A stretch of 19,025 nt of DNA from Cladosporium sp. IMV 00045 (taxonomy: Eukaryota > Ascomycota > Dothideomycetes > Cladosporiales > Cladosporiaceae): the NCBI GenBank assembly GCA_001931905.2, contig MSJI02000386.1:1-19025 (forward strand). Direction: 5' to 3'. Positions 1-9,749 of the stretch are shown here, piece by piece (position 1 is the first letter of the stretch; each line of letters starts with the position of its first letter). The translations under genes were made by a program, and so were the position numbers. The notes beneath the pieces are model-generated. The model saw only the letters and a list, made by a program, of their open reading frames with translations. It ran no database searches and was not told where the DNA came from.

Positions 1-291
1 AAAAAGGAGGCATACAGTCAAAAACGAGAACAAAAATGCAAACATAAAAGGGTATCCAAACCGAGAAACCCGCCCTCGCACCGCCGCGCCGCGCCGTTGT
101 TCCTTTCTATACACTTCTCATCACTCGAACTCATCGCACACGCGAACGAAACACGATCATGATCATGACTAGCGCCCAAAACCAATGCATACCGCACGTT
201 CGTTCACAAGAACCAATCCCAAGAAGATTCATCCCACCCACCCATTTATTCACAATCCCCTCCATTCCCACCCGATCAAGTCCTACAGTGC
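1..291. other. 3' flank of the kinesin gene
   Basis: This is non-coding sequence downstream of the kinesin stop codon and probably holds its 3' UTR. It is AC-rich on the plus strand and contains a small palindromic run, GATCATGATC, near 155-164. I found no RNA gene, repeat family or convincing open frame. The window edge hides whatever gene lies further left. Confidence 0.6.
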
Positions 292-3082
292 TCAAGTCCT
301 CTGATTAAAAAACCAGCTCGACCTCTTATTCCCTCCCGAACCCGCGCTCGCGCCCTCCGCCGCGCCCTCCTGGCTCTGCACGCGACTCTGCTGCAGTCCC
401 GCAAAAGTCGTGGGGACACCAGCTCCCTCGCCAGGCGTGCTGGCGTTGGGACCGCCGCCGCCGCGCAGGGGTTTGGCGATGCGGCCGAAAGGGTTGCTGG
501 CGAAACTGTTGGCTTGGGCGGAGGAGTTGGGGCCGGAAGAGCCGAGGCCGCGCGTGGAGCCTTGCTTGGCCGCTTCGAGGCGTTCTTTGACGGCGAGGAG
601 TTGGGATTCGAATCTGGAGGTGAGATGTTAGTTGGGGAGGATTTTGTGTCTTTACTAGGCGGCAAAGGAAGACGACATACTTATGGTTAGCGACCATGAG
701 CTTCTCCTGACTCTCAGCCACAAGACCCTCGAGACCGCGAATGCGCTCGCCACGGGCGACGAGTTTGCGTTCAGCAATGGCGACCTCCTTCTTGAGCTGT
801 GCGTTCTGCTCGACTAATTGTCTCTGCACGAGGGTGAGCTGCTCGAGATTCCGCTCGAGGAAAGCGAGTTTCTTCTGCTGCTGCTTGCTGTTGCTCGACC
901 TCAGAATGGAATTATACTGCTCGCGAGTGGAGTCGAGGGAGATTTCCAGCTCGACCACACGCTCACAGCGGTTCTGCAGATCGCGCATGAGCGACTTCTT
1001 GATCGTGTCGAAATCGGCGAGCTGCTTGTTCATGGAGGCCCCGTTGCCGCCTGCGATGGTTTGCTTGCGCAGAGCTTCCAATTCGGAGCGCATGCGCGCG
1101 TTGTCTTCCTGCTGGCGAGACAGCGCGTTTTGCACGTCGCCTGGCTCGGCGCCTTCTTCGAGGCCCTCTCCGTTGGCGTGGCCGTTGGCACCGCCGAACT
1201 CCGCCTGGCGGATCAAGCCTTGCGTCTCGAGGAGTCGCTCTCTCAAACGCTGCAGCTCGTTCGCGGGAACGGCTTCGCCTGAATCGGCGATCTCCATCAG
1301 GCTATCGAGCTGCTGCAGCGTGCCGCGAACGTGCACCTCGCCAGTAGATGAGAGGTCGTCGCCGAGGTCGAAACCAGCCATCATCTGTGCCATGCGCTCC
1401 TTCTTCAGCCTCTCCTTCTCGTCGAGCATCGCGCTGCTTTCCTTGGCGGACATCCTCGCGTCCAGCAGTTGGTGCTTGACGTCGTCAAGTTCCGCCGTGA
1501 GCTCACCGTTAGCCTCCTTGAGCGAATCCATCGTGATGGCCGCCTCCTTAGTCTCGAACTCGATCTTTTCGACTTGCATGCGCAGCTGTTCACTGTCGGT
1601 GCGCAGGCGCTCGCTGTCGCGGGTCGTGGTAGCGTGGGTGTCTCGTAGTTCCTTCAATTCATTACGCGCCGCCTGCAGTGCTTCCTCGGCCTTGGAAAGC
1701 GAGCTCTCCTTCTCCGAAAGCTGGTCCTGCAGCTCATTCTCACGCTTGAGAAATTCCTCCTTCTCGTCCTTGTCCATGGGGATGGAGGGTGTGCCTGCGC
1801 GCTCCAGGTCCATGCGGCTGTCAGGCCGGGGTGTGCTAGGTGTTTCTTGTCCAGAGCGCAGCCTGCTAGGTGTTGCCGGTCTTGGAGTCGCCTGTGCTGG
1901 TGGTCTTGAGATATCCTTGAGTGCAGGTGTCCATTGATCTTGCGGGACTTGGTCACCCTTTCGCCATGTTCCGACCTCAAGCTCGAGTGATGAGATGTAT
2001 CCTTCGTATGTAGTGAGCTGGCCTTGAGATTTCTTGAGCAACGCCTTGAGCTGCGCAGGAGAAAGCTCCTCGTTGACCTTGGCCTTCTGTTTGATAGTCT
2101 TTGCTCTTTCACCGAAACGCAACGTGCTGACCGTTTCGTCGTAGTTATATCCTGAAGGTGAGCAGTTGATGATGAGAGTCGTTCTTGAGTTACCGCCGAG
2201 AGACTCTTGCAGGATACGGGTAAGTTTGCTGTCTCTGTAGGGGATATGCGAGCTCTTGCCGTCCGAAAGAGCATTGATGACCATGCCGAGGGATGTGAGC
2301 GATTTGTTGATCTTCTTTGCCTCTTCCAGCGTTTGTCCACTCGCGCCAGTCTTGCCCACCTTTTCAGAACCAGCCAAATCGACCAAGAAGAGGCGACCAG
2401 ACTTTGCAGATCCGCTTTCGACATTCTTCTGCGCCACCTCAATCACGAAAATCGAGTGCGATCGCGAAGACTCCTGGTTCATATTCGTAGCGGCCACCGC
2501 TCTCGCCGCGCCACCGCGCTCCAAAACGGTGTAAACCTCCTCGACCGAACCAACATAGAACTCATGCAAACCCTTGACGTACACACCCCTTGCCTTGTCC
2601 TCGTGCACGGGTAAGTTGTCGTTCTGCGGCATGAGCAAGTCGCGAATCTTCTCCATGTAAATCTCCATGTAGCTGACTTTCACAGTGAATTCAATACTGC
2701 CGTCGCTGCTCATGATGGACTGGAAGATCTGCTCGACGATGCGCGGGATGATACCCTTGGAGCCGTCGTCGGCGATGTCGGCGCCCATCATGGTATACGT
2801 CTTTCCGGAGCCGGTCTGGCCGTAGGCGAAGACGGTGCCGTTGTAGCCGGACAGCACGTCGTCGACGGTGCCGCGGATGGAGTAGTCGAAGACATCGTGC
2901 TGGGCGGTGTTGGTGGGGAAGACGCGGTCGAAGGTGAAGGCGGAGGACTGCTCTTTGTTGGCGACCTTGAGGCTTTCCTGTGACTCGAAGCTGACGACCT
3001 GCTCGCTGTTTGCTTCGCGCTCGATGCGGTTCTGCGGACGGAAACGGGCCACGACCTTGATGGTGTTTGGCGTGGTCGACAT
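292..3082 (-). CDS. kinA: Conventional kinesin heavy chain (kinesin-1, Nkin/KinA type)
   Basis: Plus-end-directed microtubule motor that moves vesicles, endosomes and dynein toward hyphal tips. Two exons (681-3082 and 292-613) are joined over a 67-nt intron (614-680; GTATGT donor, CTAAC branch, CAG acceptor) and give 907 residues, close to Neurospora Nkin. The motor domain fills residues 1 to about 330: P-loop GQTGSGKT at 88-95, switch I SSRSH at 205-209, switch II DLAGSE at 235-240. A short neck (about 331-350) leads into a Q/P/T-rich hinge (about 375-435) and heptad-rich coiled coils (about 440-810). The tail carries the autoinhibitory IAK motif (846-848, in RIAKPLRGGG) and ends in a basic, aromatic segment containing SWFF, both typical of fungal kinesin-1. 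The start codon directly precedes the usual first strand, TIKVVARFRPQ. The fungal class has no light chains. Family assignment is very secure. Confidence 0.97.
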
Positions 3083-4234
3083 TGTTGCGGTGAGGGTCGG
3101 TGGTGTTGCTGGATAGAGGGGTAGGGAGAGGGAGGACGGGCGCTCAGGGCAACCCTGCTAGAGGGGAGGGAAGGTAGAAGGTGTGTGGTGATCGTATGCG
3201 GTCGTTGAAAAGCTGCCTCGTGCTCGTATGCTTTCGTGGGCGGGCGTGTGTGAAGAACGGCGACGACGACAGACGACAGTAGTGAAACGCTGGGCGGCTG
3301 CGCAACTGCAGGTCCCGGCAGTGGTAGCGAGTAGTGTCAAGGCTTCGTCTCTCCGAGCGTGGTGGGGATCGGGGTCAAGGATGATGCTGAAGCCCTTCTT
3401 TCACCCCTGTGTTTAGCGGCCTGCCGCCAATTTCTCGACCGCCTGTCTGGCGTTGTTGGAAGATGACAAACAAATCTGTATGCACCGAAGTGAATGGATG
3501 GTGTAGGGAAGGAGGAGAGAGGGAGAGAGAAATGCAGCGAGAGTTGCACAAGAGGTGACGTTGTTGTGCGTTTTGCCCTCCTCTCGGTGGTGGTGCTACT
3601 TGAAGTAAAGTAGTACAGTACTGTAGTGAAGTCGTAGTGGGCTTGATTCGGCGGGTGTGTTTGGCTCAGGTAAACAGCCAGCCAGCAGCGCCCTCTCCGC
3701 CGCCCGCCCTGAAAACGGAGAGGGATGGACTAGCGTTGGCCCGCCCGCCTGCTTTGCCCCTCCATACTGCAGACGGTGAAGAGAGATAGGCATGTTGGTA
3801 GTGAAGAAAACTAATCTCATCAGGAATATCATTTCCAATTTTCATATCATTTGATTTGTTTGTTTGAGCTACTGAAGAAGAAGAGAAAGAAAAAGTCTGT
3901 GATATCTCATATGCACAAGGCAAACGCCGCAAAAAAGATGAAGAAACGCCTTGCTGGAGTGCCACCCAAAATACCTCATTCATCATCGTAGAAAAGGACA
4001 CCTCGAGGCTGCAAAGTGGCAGCCATTTATAGAAGCGGTCCAATTTTGTCGCGAGACTCCGATGCCATGCAAATATACCCCTTCCTGTGTCGTGTCGTCC
4101 TTTCTTTCTGTCTTTCTCTGCATAACCATGGCTCATCTTCCCCCGTCGTTCAGAGCAGTTTCTCCCTCCAGTGCTCAGTTTTAGTCTGACTCATCTTCCA
4201 AGCAAGCTCATTTCTCATTCCTCAGACAGGATAC
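3083..4234. other. Kinesin upstream region and UBC2 3' flank
   Basis: This 1.15-kb gap lies between the kinesin start and the UBC2 stop, both minus-strand genes. The part nearest the kinesin gene (about 3480-3540) is purine-rich on the plus strand, so a CT-rich tract lies on the kinesin coding strand, as is common in fungal promoters and leaders. A 12-bp palindrome, TACAGTACTGTA, lies near 3613. One TGACTCA sits at 4187-4193 but is too far from a start to mean much. A 156-codon minus-strand frame at 3666-4136 has no recognisable domain and ends in low-complexity sequence. I call no gene here. Confidence 0.5.
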
Positions 4235-4759
4235 TCAATCATCCCAACTCTTCTCCACCGTCTCCCTCACCCTCTTCGTATACTCCTTCCTATTATCCTT
4301 GTACAAATTACTCGCCTCGACATTGGCCGGAGAACTCGTATTCGGATCATTGAGCAGACTCTGCACGCTGGTCAAAATCGCCGCGACATCGTAGGTGGGA
4401 CTCCAGCGGTTCTGCAGGATGTCGAGGCACAGCTCGCCCGTGGCGTAGACGTTCGGGTGGAACATTTGCGAGATGAATTTCACGCCGGGCGGTTTGTTGG
4501 GATACTGCTCTTCGAAGTGCATCACCAAGCGGAAGGTGCCGTCTTCGAAGGGCGTGTCGCTGGGGCCGATTATGACTGCGTTCCTGGGGGGGAGTTGTCA
4601 GAGAGGATACAGGTGTGGGAAGGATGGGAGGGTGGGAGGGCTGGCGACTTACCATGTCATCACGTTGTCTGCTATGGGTGAGGCGGATACGCCGGCTGGA
4701 GGGTCTGTTTGCATGCGCTTGAAGTCACGCATCAATCTTCTTCTGGCGGCGGTGGACAT
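4235..4759 (-). CDS. ubc2: Ubiquitin-conjugating enzyme E2 Rad6/Ubc2
   Basis: E2 enzyme that takes ubiquitin from E1 and, with Rad18- and Bre1-type E3s, modifies PCNA (post-replication repair) and histone H2B; with Ubr1 it serves the N-degron pathway. Exons 4653-4759 and 4235-4583 are joined over a 69-nt intron (GTAAGT donor, CTGAC branch, CAG acceptor) and give 151 residues, the usual length in filamentous fungi. The UBC fold is complete: N-terminal helix [19 protein letters not shown] motif at 78-80, catalytic Cys88 in GELCLDIL, and C-terminal helices ending in EKSWDD. The acidic tail of budding-yeast Rad6 is absent, as expected in filamentous fungi. The start was chosen by family identity and a CACAATG context; the frame stays open upstream, as described in the findings. 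Orthologues are Aspergillus uvsJ and Neurospora mus-8. Confidence 0.97.
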
Positions 4760-5307
4760 TGTGGTGGTGGTGGTGGTTGTGAGTGGTGGGGTTTCGTGAG
4801 ATGCGACTGATGAGAGGGAGGGTGGTCGTAGATGGTGATGTTTGGTGAAAGTGTCAGGGTTGTGTAGTGTTCGAAGAATTTGGAGGGTGTCGCGTGTTGA
4901 TTGTAAGAAGTTGTGGTAGTGGTATGTTGGAGTTGAAGAACAGCGATTGTTGGGTGGATCGTGTGAGAGCGGGGAGCTGGATGGTGTCTGTGACTGATGG
5001 ACTGCCAGGCTGCTCATGAAGGTGGCGGTTGCTGCTCACGTGATCATGTTTGTGTCATCAACATTTTGCCTTATCCTTGTGATTTATTTCTTCCCTAAAT
5101 AGATAGTGCTTAGTGAATGAAGGCAAGCGTTTTCTCACTTTTAAAATTCAAAGAGATAATCCACTACCTGAATGACATGGTGAGAAAAGCAGTCGTAAAC
5201 CAGATTCACAAGATTTCATTAGACATTCAGACAGAATCGAATGCTCGACATCAACAATACATGTGATTAATTAAATAACCAATGCCATACCCAAGAATCA
5301 AGATCTC
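4760..5307. promoter_or_regulatory. UBC2 upstream region and DGK1 3' flank
   Basis: This is intergenic DNA between two minus-strand genes. Next to the UBC2 start the coding strand is a CCA/ACC microsatellite (plus-strand GTG repeat, about 4760-4777) within a CT/CA-rich leader. A perfect TCACGTGA palindrome lies at 5036-5043, 277 bp upstream of the UBC2 ATG; this is the core bound by bHLH factors of the Cbf1/USF type. The part nearest DGK1 (about 5090-5300) is AT-rich and probably contains its 3' UTR. Binding is inferred from the motif alone. Confidence 0.4.
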
Positions 5308-6531
5308 CTAAGCGTTTCCAAACAACCACAAAAACGCCGTCAACCCCAGCCCAGACAAAACGGGTATCGTCAAATTATCATCCAACTCCCACACATCCAT
5401 CAACTCACTGACACTCACAATCAACCCCGAAGCGAGACTCATGACCGCCGTAGCCAGCGCCCCATCGACCGTTGCCTCCTTCACACCCCAACCAAGCACC
5501 TCCCTCGCCGGCTCCGGCAGCGTAAGCCTTCCCTCGTACGCAAAACTGTTCACTCCCGTATCATACCTCCCATCGGTCCTAGGCGCAACGAATCCCCAAA
5601 AGAAGCCCGCAGCGAACACTCCCAGCGCAAAGCAAGCAATCGTGCCAGCCAGACTCTTCCCCTTGCGGATTCTCGGCGTGTAGCGGCCCCAAAGCCTGCC
5701 AAAAGTGCTCGCCGCCGTATCGCACCAGCTGAGCAGCAGCACGCTCATGACGGCCACGTCCTTGCTGCAGAAGCGCATGGTAAACCACAAGCCTGCGAGG
5801 TACATGATGACGCCATTGTAGCGGTCGTGGGCCTCGCTCTCGCGCATGAACGCGCCCATGACGCGGATGTACAGTCTGTTGAACGCGGGCCAGCGGAAAC
5901 GGACGACGTCCAGCGTCGCGATGGGGATGAGCAAGTTCAGCAGGACGGGGTGCACGGCGGAAATCTGCACGCCCACGTGGTAGAGCCAGAGGGTCAGGAA
6001 GCCGATGCTGACGTGCAGCACTTTGCGCGGGATTTCGTGCTTGTGTACGAAGGCTCGCCATTCGCGGTGGATGGGGATGAGGCCCAGGGGAGACGGGGAG
6101 CGGGAGAGGTTGCGCCAGTACGAGCTGCCGAAGCCGAAGTCTCTGTACGCGTCGGCGGGGGAGAGGAAGCCGTTGGAATGTGCGGTGCCGTTGGGTGGTT
6201 TGGCTATGGGGTCTGGTTTCTTCTTGGTGGAGGCGCCGGGTTTGGAGGTTGTGGTGTTGCCGTTCAGCTGTCGCATGGATCGACGTTCGATTTGGGGGCT
6301 GCGGCTTCGAGTGCGCGCGCGGGAGAGTTCTGGATCTTCTTCAGACGCGTTGTCTTGGTTGTTGTCGTCGTCGTCTTGCTCTTCTATGGGTTCGACAGAC
6401 CCCACGCGTGAGGTCTTCGATCTTGTCTCCGGCGCGAAGTATCCATCTTTTCCGGTGTGCTTGTCTGAGGGAGTTGGCGAGGGCGATATGACTCGTGGAG
6501 TTGCTGGGACTTGCGCCTGGGAGGCAGCCAT
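5308..6531 (-). CDS. DGK1: CTP-dependent diacylglycerol kinase, Dgk1 family
   Basis: Nuclear/ER membrane enzyme that phosphorylates diacylglycerol with CTP to make phosphatidate, opposing the Pah1 lipin phosphatase and so balancing membrane and storage lipid. A single exon of 407 residues has two parts. Residues 1 to about 150 are a disordered, Ser/Arg/acidic extension (DDDD run at 53-56, SEED at 63-66). Residues about 155-405 form the multi-span CTP-transferase domain, about six hydrophobic segments. From memory of yeast Dgk1, the essential residues are Arg76, Lys77, Asp177 and Gly184; here Arg169-Lys170 (IPRKVLH) and Asp271/Gly278 (SWCDTAASTFGR) match them in context and nearly in spacing. 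It is divergent from the histidine gene, 702 bp apart. A dolichol kinase or CDP-DAG synthase is less likely because of this motif match and the short domain. Confidence 0.9.
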   Translation of the reverse strand: MAASQAQVPATPRVISPSPTPSDKHTGKDGYFAPETRSKTSRVGSVEPIEEQDDDDNNQDNASEEDPELSRARTRSRSPQIERRSMRQLNGNTTTSKPGASTKKKPDPIAKPPNGTAHSNGFLSPADAYRDFGFGSSYWRNLSRSPSPLGLIPIHREWRAFVHKHEIPRKVLHVSIGFLTLWLYHVGVQISAVHPVLLNLLIPIATLDVVRFRWPAFNRLYIRVMGAFMRESEAHDRYNGVIMYLAGLWFTMRFCSKDVAVMSVLLLSWCDTAASTFGRLWGRYTPRIRKGKSLAGTIACFALGVFAAGFFWGFVAPRTDGRYDTGVNSFAYEGRLTLPEPAREVLGWGVKEATVDGALATAVMSLASGLIVSVSELMDVWELDDNLTIPVLSGLGLTAFLWLFGNA

Positions 6532-7233
6532 GATCGGTCGTAGATCACAGACGTATGCGGTAAGAAGAAGTTGAGATAGATGATGCTGTCGAGGATCAAG
6601 AGATGTAACAAGACGCTTGCAAGTTGATGCAGGCGGATGCGTCCGGATGTTCCGATTTCTTCAAGCGCCTCTCATGGCACGCGAGGGAAGAAAAAGGCAA
6701 AGGAAATTGGAATGAGAAATTGGCGGCAAAAGGTGGGTTGTGTACTAGTTATATGAAAGAACTGGGACTTGGTAGTGGTGGTGGTGGTGGCATCGATGAC
6801 ATAAGGCAGCCAGCTCGGTCGGGTTTTGAAAAGTGAAACTTGAGATGTTGCTTCGCTGGCGAAGGGAGACAGACAGACATACGTTTACCGTAACACAGAA
6901 ATAACAGGATCGCTTATGCATCTTTCTTGCATAACAACGCAGTACCGGCAGCAGATCTACTCCGTCTCCCGTGGCATCCTTGCTGTTCGGAGTGAGATAA
7001 TTTCTCTAGAAACGAGACAAGGGAAAAGCAGCCCTTCTAGACTGGCGAGGCGATTCCGCGCCGACCCGTTTCTCGGATTCGGATTTTGGCGAGTGACTCT
7101 TTGACATGTGATGACTCTGATGGCTGGCTGCAGCTTGGGAGGCGAGAGCGGGACTTGAAGACAAAATTTCCAGAGCCTCAATTGGATACATTGATACAAG
7201 GAAAGAAAAAAGAAAAATTTTAACTAGACGAAA
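6532..7233. promoter_or_regulatory. Divergent DGK1/HIS5 promoter region
   Basis: These 702 bp separate the starts of two divergently transcribed genes and must hold both promoters. Visible elements are a short GTG microsatellite (about 6775-6790) on the DGK1 side and two TGACTC motifs (7094-7099 and 7112-7117) on the histidine side. An A-rich segment directly precedes the HIS5 start, with AAAATG context. I found no convincing gene inside. Confidence 0.5.
7094..7117 (+). promoter_or_regulatory. Paired Gcn4/CPC1-type sites upstream of HIS5
   Basis: Two TGACTC cores occur 18 bp apart, as GTGACTCTT and ATGACTCTG. They lie about 140 and 122 bp upstream of the HIS5 ATG. The full cross-pathway control element is TGACTCA, so each copy differs from it only at the last base; the second keeps the leading A of ATGACTCAT. 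Histidine genes are standard targets of general amino-acid control in yeast and filamentous fungi, which makes a functional reading plausible. It is inferred from the motif, position and target gene only. Confidence 0.45.
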
Positions 7234-8598
7234 ATGCCATTCGATATTGAAAAGTGCGCGAGGCCTAATATCCTGGCTCTCGAGCCGTATAGATGCGCCA
7301 GAGAGTAGGTCATTGATCATCACTTCCATCGGACGACAGCAAACAAGCAAGGTCTCTGACAATATAAAAACAGTGACTACAAAGATGATGGAACAAACGT
7401 CCTCCTGGACGCCAACGAGAACGCCTACGGACCCGGCCTGGCCCTCAACGACAACGGCAAACTCGCCAATGGCTCCGCAGCCAACATTGAAATTGACCTG
7501 CTCGGCCTGAACAGATACCCAGACCCGCACCAGCACGAACTCAAACAGCACCTGATCAACCTGCGCAACACCAAAGTGCACACCAGCAAAGACTTGTCGG
7601 TCGACAACCTCTTCGTCGGCGTCGGCAGCGACGAAGCCATCGACGCCCTGCTGCGCGCCTTCTGCACGCCGGGCAAGGACAAGATCCTGACCTGCCCGCC
7701 GACGTACGGCATGTACAGCGTGTCCGCGCACGTGAACGACGTGCAAGTGGTCAAAGTGCCGCTGGACGTCGACAACGGCTTCGTCGCGCAGCCGGACAAG
7801 ATCAACGCCGCGCTGGCGCAGGATCCCACCATCAAAATGGTCTACCTCTGCTCACCCGGCAACCCCACGGCCAACCTCGTGCGGAAGGAAGACGTGCGCG
7901 CAGTCCTCGAGCACCCGACCTGGAACGGCGTGGTGGTGGTCGACGAAGCGTACATCGATTTCTCGCCCGAAGGCTCCTCCCTGGCAGAATGGGTGGCGGA
8001 ATGGCCGAATCTGGTGGTGATGCAAACGCTGTCCAAAGCCTTCGGTCTGGCGGGCATTCGGTTGGGAGCGGCGTTCACCAGCCCTGCCATAGCGCGCCTG
8101 CTCAACAGCCTCAAAGCGCCCTACAACATTTCCAACCCGACCTCGCAGCTGGCCATTCAGGCGCTGCAGCCGCGGAATCTGCAAGTGATGCGCGAGAACC
8201 GCGAGGCGATCTTGAAGCAGAGAGAGCGCATGCTGGTCGAGATGCCCAAGATTCCTGGCGTGGGTCGTTTCCTAGGCGGACGGGAGTCGAACTTTTTGCT
8301 CGTCGAGATGCTGGACGGGCCTGAGGGGAAGCCGAGCAACGAGGTGGCGCTGCAGGTGTATGAGCGGTTGGCAGAGACGAGGGGCGTGGTGACCAGATTC
8401 CGAGGAAAGGAGATGGGTTGCTTTGGATGTTTGCGCGTGACGATTGGGACTGAGAAGGAGGTGACGAGGTTTTTGGGAGAGTTGAAGGGGGTATTGGCTG
8501 AGATTCACAGGGGCGAGGAGAAGGGTGTTGCTACAAATGGTGTTTCGAGTGGTGAGGAGGAGAGGAAAGAGCAGGAGGCTAGTGGTGTTGTTGCGTAG
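7234..8598 (+). CDS. HIS5: Histidinol-phosphate aminotransferase
   Basis: PLP-dependent class I/II aminotransferase (EC 2.6.1.9) that converts imidazole-acetol phosphate and glutamate to histidinol phosphate and 2-oxoglutarate, a late step of cytosolic histidine synthesis. Exon 1 (7234-7304) joins exon 2 (7374-8598) over a 69-nt intron (donor GTAGGT, CTGAC branch, CAG acceptor). The splice restores CARDDYKDDG followed by the family motif LLDANENAYGP, and the product has 431 residues. PLP-site features are NPT in SPGNPT, the DEAYIDF segment, and the Schiff-base lysine Lys245 in TLSKAFGLAGIRLG, with the phosphate-binding Arg nearby. The last 30 or so residues, after GELKGVLAEIHRG, are a Glu/Ser-rich tail outside the fold. 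The true start is the small first exon; the first ATG inside exon 2 (7576) would remove the substrate-binding N-terminus. The donor is slightly atypical, but the reading is well supported. Confidence 0.95.
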
Positions 8599-9210
8599 AT
8601 GGATTTGTACATACTCGGCTGCGTGATGAACGGGTTACATTGGATGGTTTGATTAAAAGCTACAAGTAGACAGCCATGGACTACTATCAAGACGAATATT
8701 AGATGAATAAGATCATGTACAGTTGACCATTGTGACTACATGTACTGACAGCCTTTCCTGAAGCCTTGTGACTGACATCTGTCAAAGCAGGCGAGCAACA
8801 GCTGTCAGATGATATCAGCTTAGCCAATCATCCACGAGTACAGGCCTACCCACACTGTCGGCCTGACTGGTGAGTTATTATATGTATTCGACAACAGGCG
8901 ATCTCGAGCATGCCTCTCAGCTGGTTCGGAATACCTCACTGGGGCAGATGAGATCAGACAGCATCGATCACGTGCATTAGCTGAGAACGATGGAAGTCAC
9001 GTTACGCCATAGTGTGTGGGGAAGAGACGCGCTAGCGAAAGTCAAACGGGATCAACCAGTGCGAAACAATTGGTTGGTGCTCTCAATCGGCCGGTGGCTG
9101 GCAACTGGCAAACAGCGAATGGCAGGAGCGATTCGTCTGTCCGTCGCCCTGCCGAAGATCGGGAAGGAGGGAACGAGACGAGCCTTTGCCTATGCCCGCC
9201 TTGGAGGTGC

Positions 9211-9250
9211 CTTGCCCTGCCTTGCCCTGCCTTGCCCTGCCTTGCCCTGC
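9211..9250 (+). repeat. Four-copy decamer tandem repeat
   Basis: Four perfect head-to-tail copies of CTTGCCCTGC are followed by a partial unit (CTT). They lie in the upstream region of the 353-residue gene, about 510-550 bp before its start codon and just upstream of the CT-rich leader. All bases agree between copies, which suggests recent slippage or conservation. Confidence 0.9.
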
Positions 9251-9515
9251 CTTTACGACCCTGCGCGCGCGATTCTCTTGTCTCTTGTCTCTCTGGCCCT
9301 TCCCTGTGCCTGTTCCTCTTCCCTCGTGTGTGTTAGTCTCATTTGATTATCATCTCGTGTCTTCCCTCTATCCTTCTTCCATCCTTCTCTTCTCACACTT
9401 TACTTCCACTTCACTACACTTCACTGCACTTCCCATACACTTTCGATCACTGATCATTCATTCATCCACCCATCACTTATAGCTTCCTCCCTCAACTACG
9501 TCACTTATCCCATCA

Positions 9516-9534
9516 ATCCATCCATCCATCCATC
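9516..9534 (+). repeat. TCCA microsatellite in the CT-rich leader
   Basis: About four and a half units of ATCC are followed by a short CAT run. It lies within the pyrimidine-rich leader of the 353-residue gene. It is a simple repeat with no apparent coding role. Confidence 0.8.
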
Positions 9535-9656
9535 ATCATCGTCAATCGCTACACGCGACACTCCTCCCACTCACGCGATCTCTCTGTCGCGTCTCTCAAT
9601 CCACCTCTTTGCACACCTCACCCTACCCTTCACCCACTTCACTACCTTCAAAATAG

Positions 9657-9749
9657 GTGGCTCGCAGGCTCTTGAAAGCCTCGTCCTCTGCCTACAGAAG
9701 GAGCAGGCTAAGAAGCATTTGATGTTGTTAGATCACCTAACTGACGCAG
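9657..9749 (+). other. Probable 5'-UTR intron of the 353-aa gene
   Basis: The 3' end is convincing: CCTAACTGACGCAG, a CTAAC branch site 5 nt before a CAG acceptor at 9747-9749, only 11 nt upstream of the ATG at 9761. The 5' end is weak. GTGGCT at 9657 would give a 93-nt intron, typical for this window, but a donor farther upstream is equally possible. If spliced, the in-frame ATG at 9719 is removed, which supports the start at 9761. Confidence 0.45.

Noticed and set aside
741..1937. Long plus-strand open frame (398 codons) opposite the kinesin coiled coil
   Set aside because: It is an antisense shadow of a GC-rich Glu/Leu-rich coding region; the product is Ser/Arg/Cys-rich with no domain, and the minus-strand kinesin is certain.
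3666..4136. 156-codon minus-strand frame between the kinesin and UBC2 genes
   Set aside because: Mixed composition, no recognisable domain, low-complexity end; it lies where UBC2 3' UTR and kinesin promoter sequence are expected.
4187..4193. Perfect TGACTCA (Gcn4/CPC1-type site)
   Set aside because: It lies just beyond the UBC2 stop codon and 1.1 kb from the kinesin start; about two such heptamers are expected in the window by chance.
5827..6411. 194-codon frame antisense to DGK1
   Set aside because: Val/Gly/Glu-rich shadow of the DGK1 coding sequence with no domain.
7006..7746. 246-codon frame antisense to HIS5 and its promoter
   Set aside because: Its composition is that of a shadow frame, and the sense-strand HIS5 explains the open reading.
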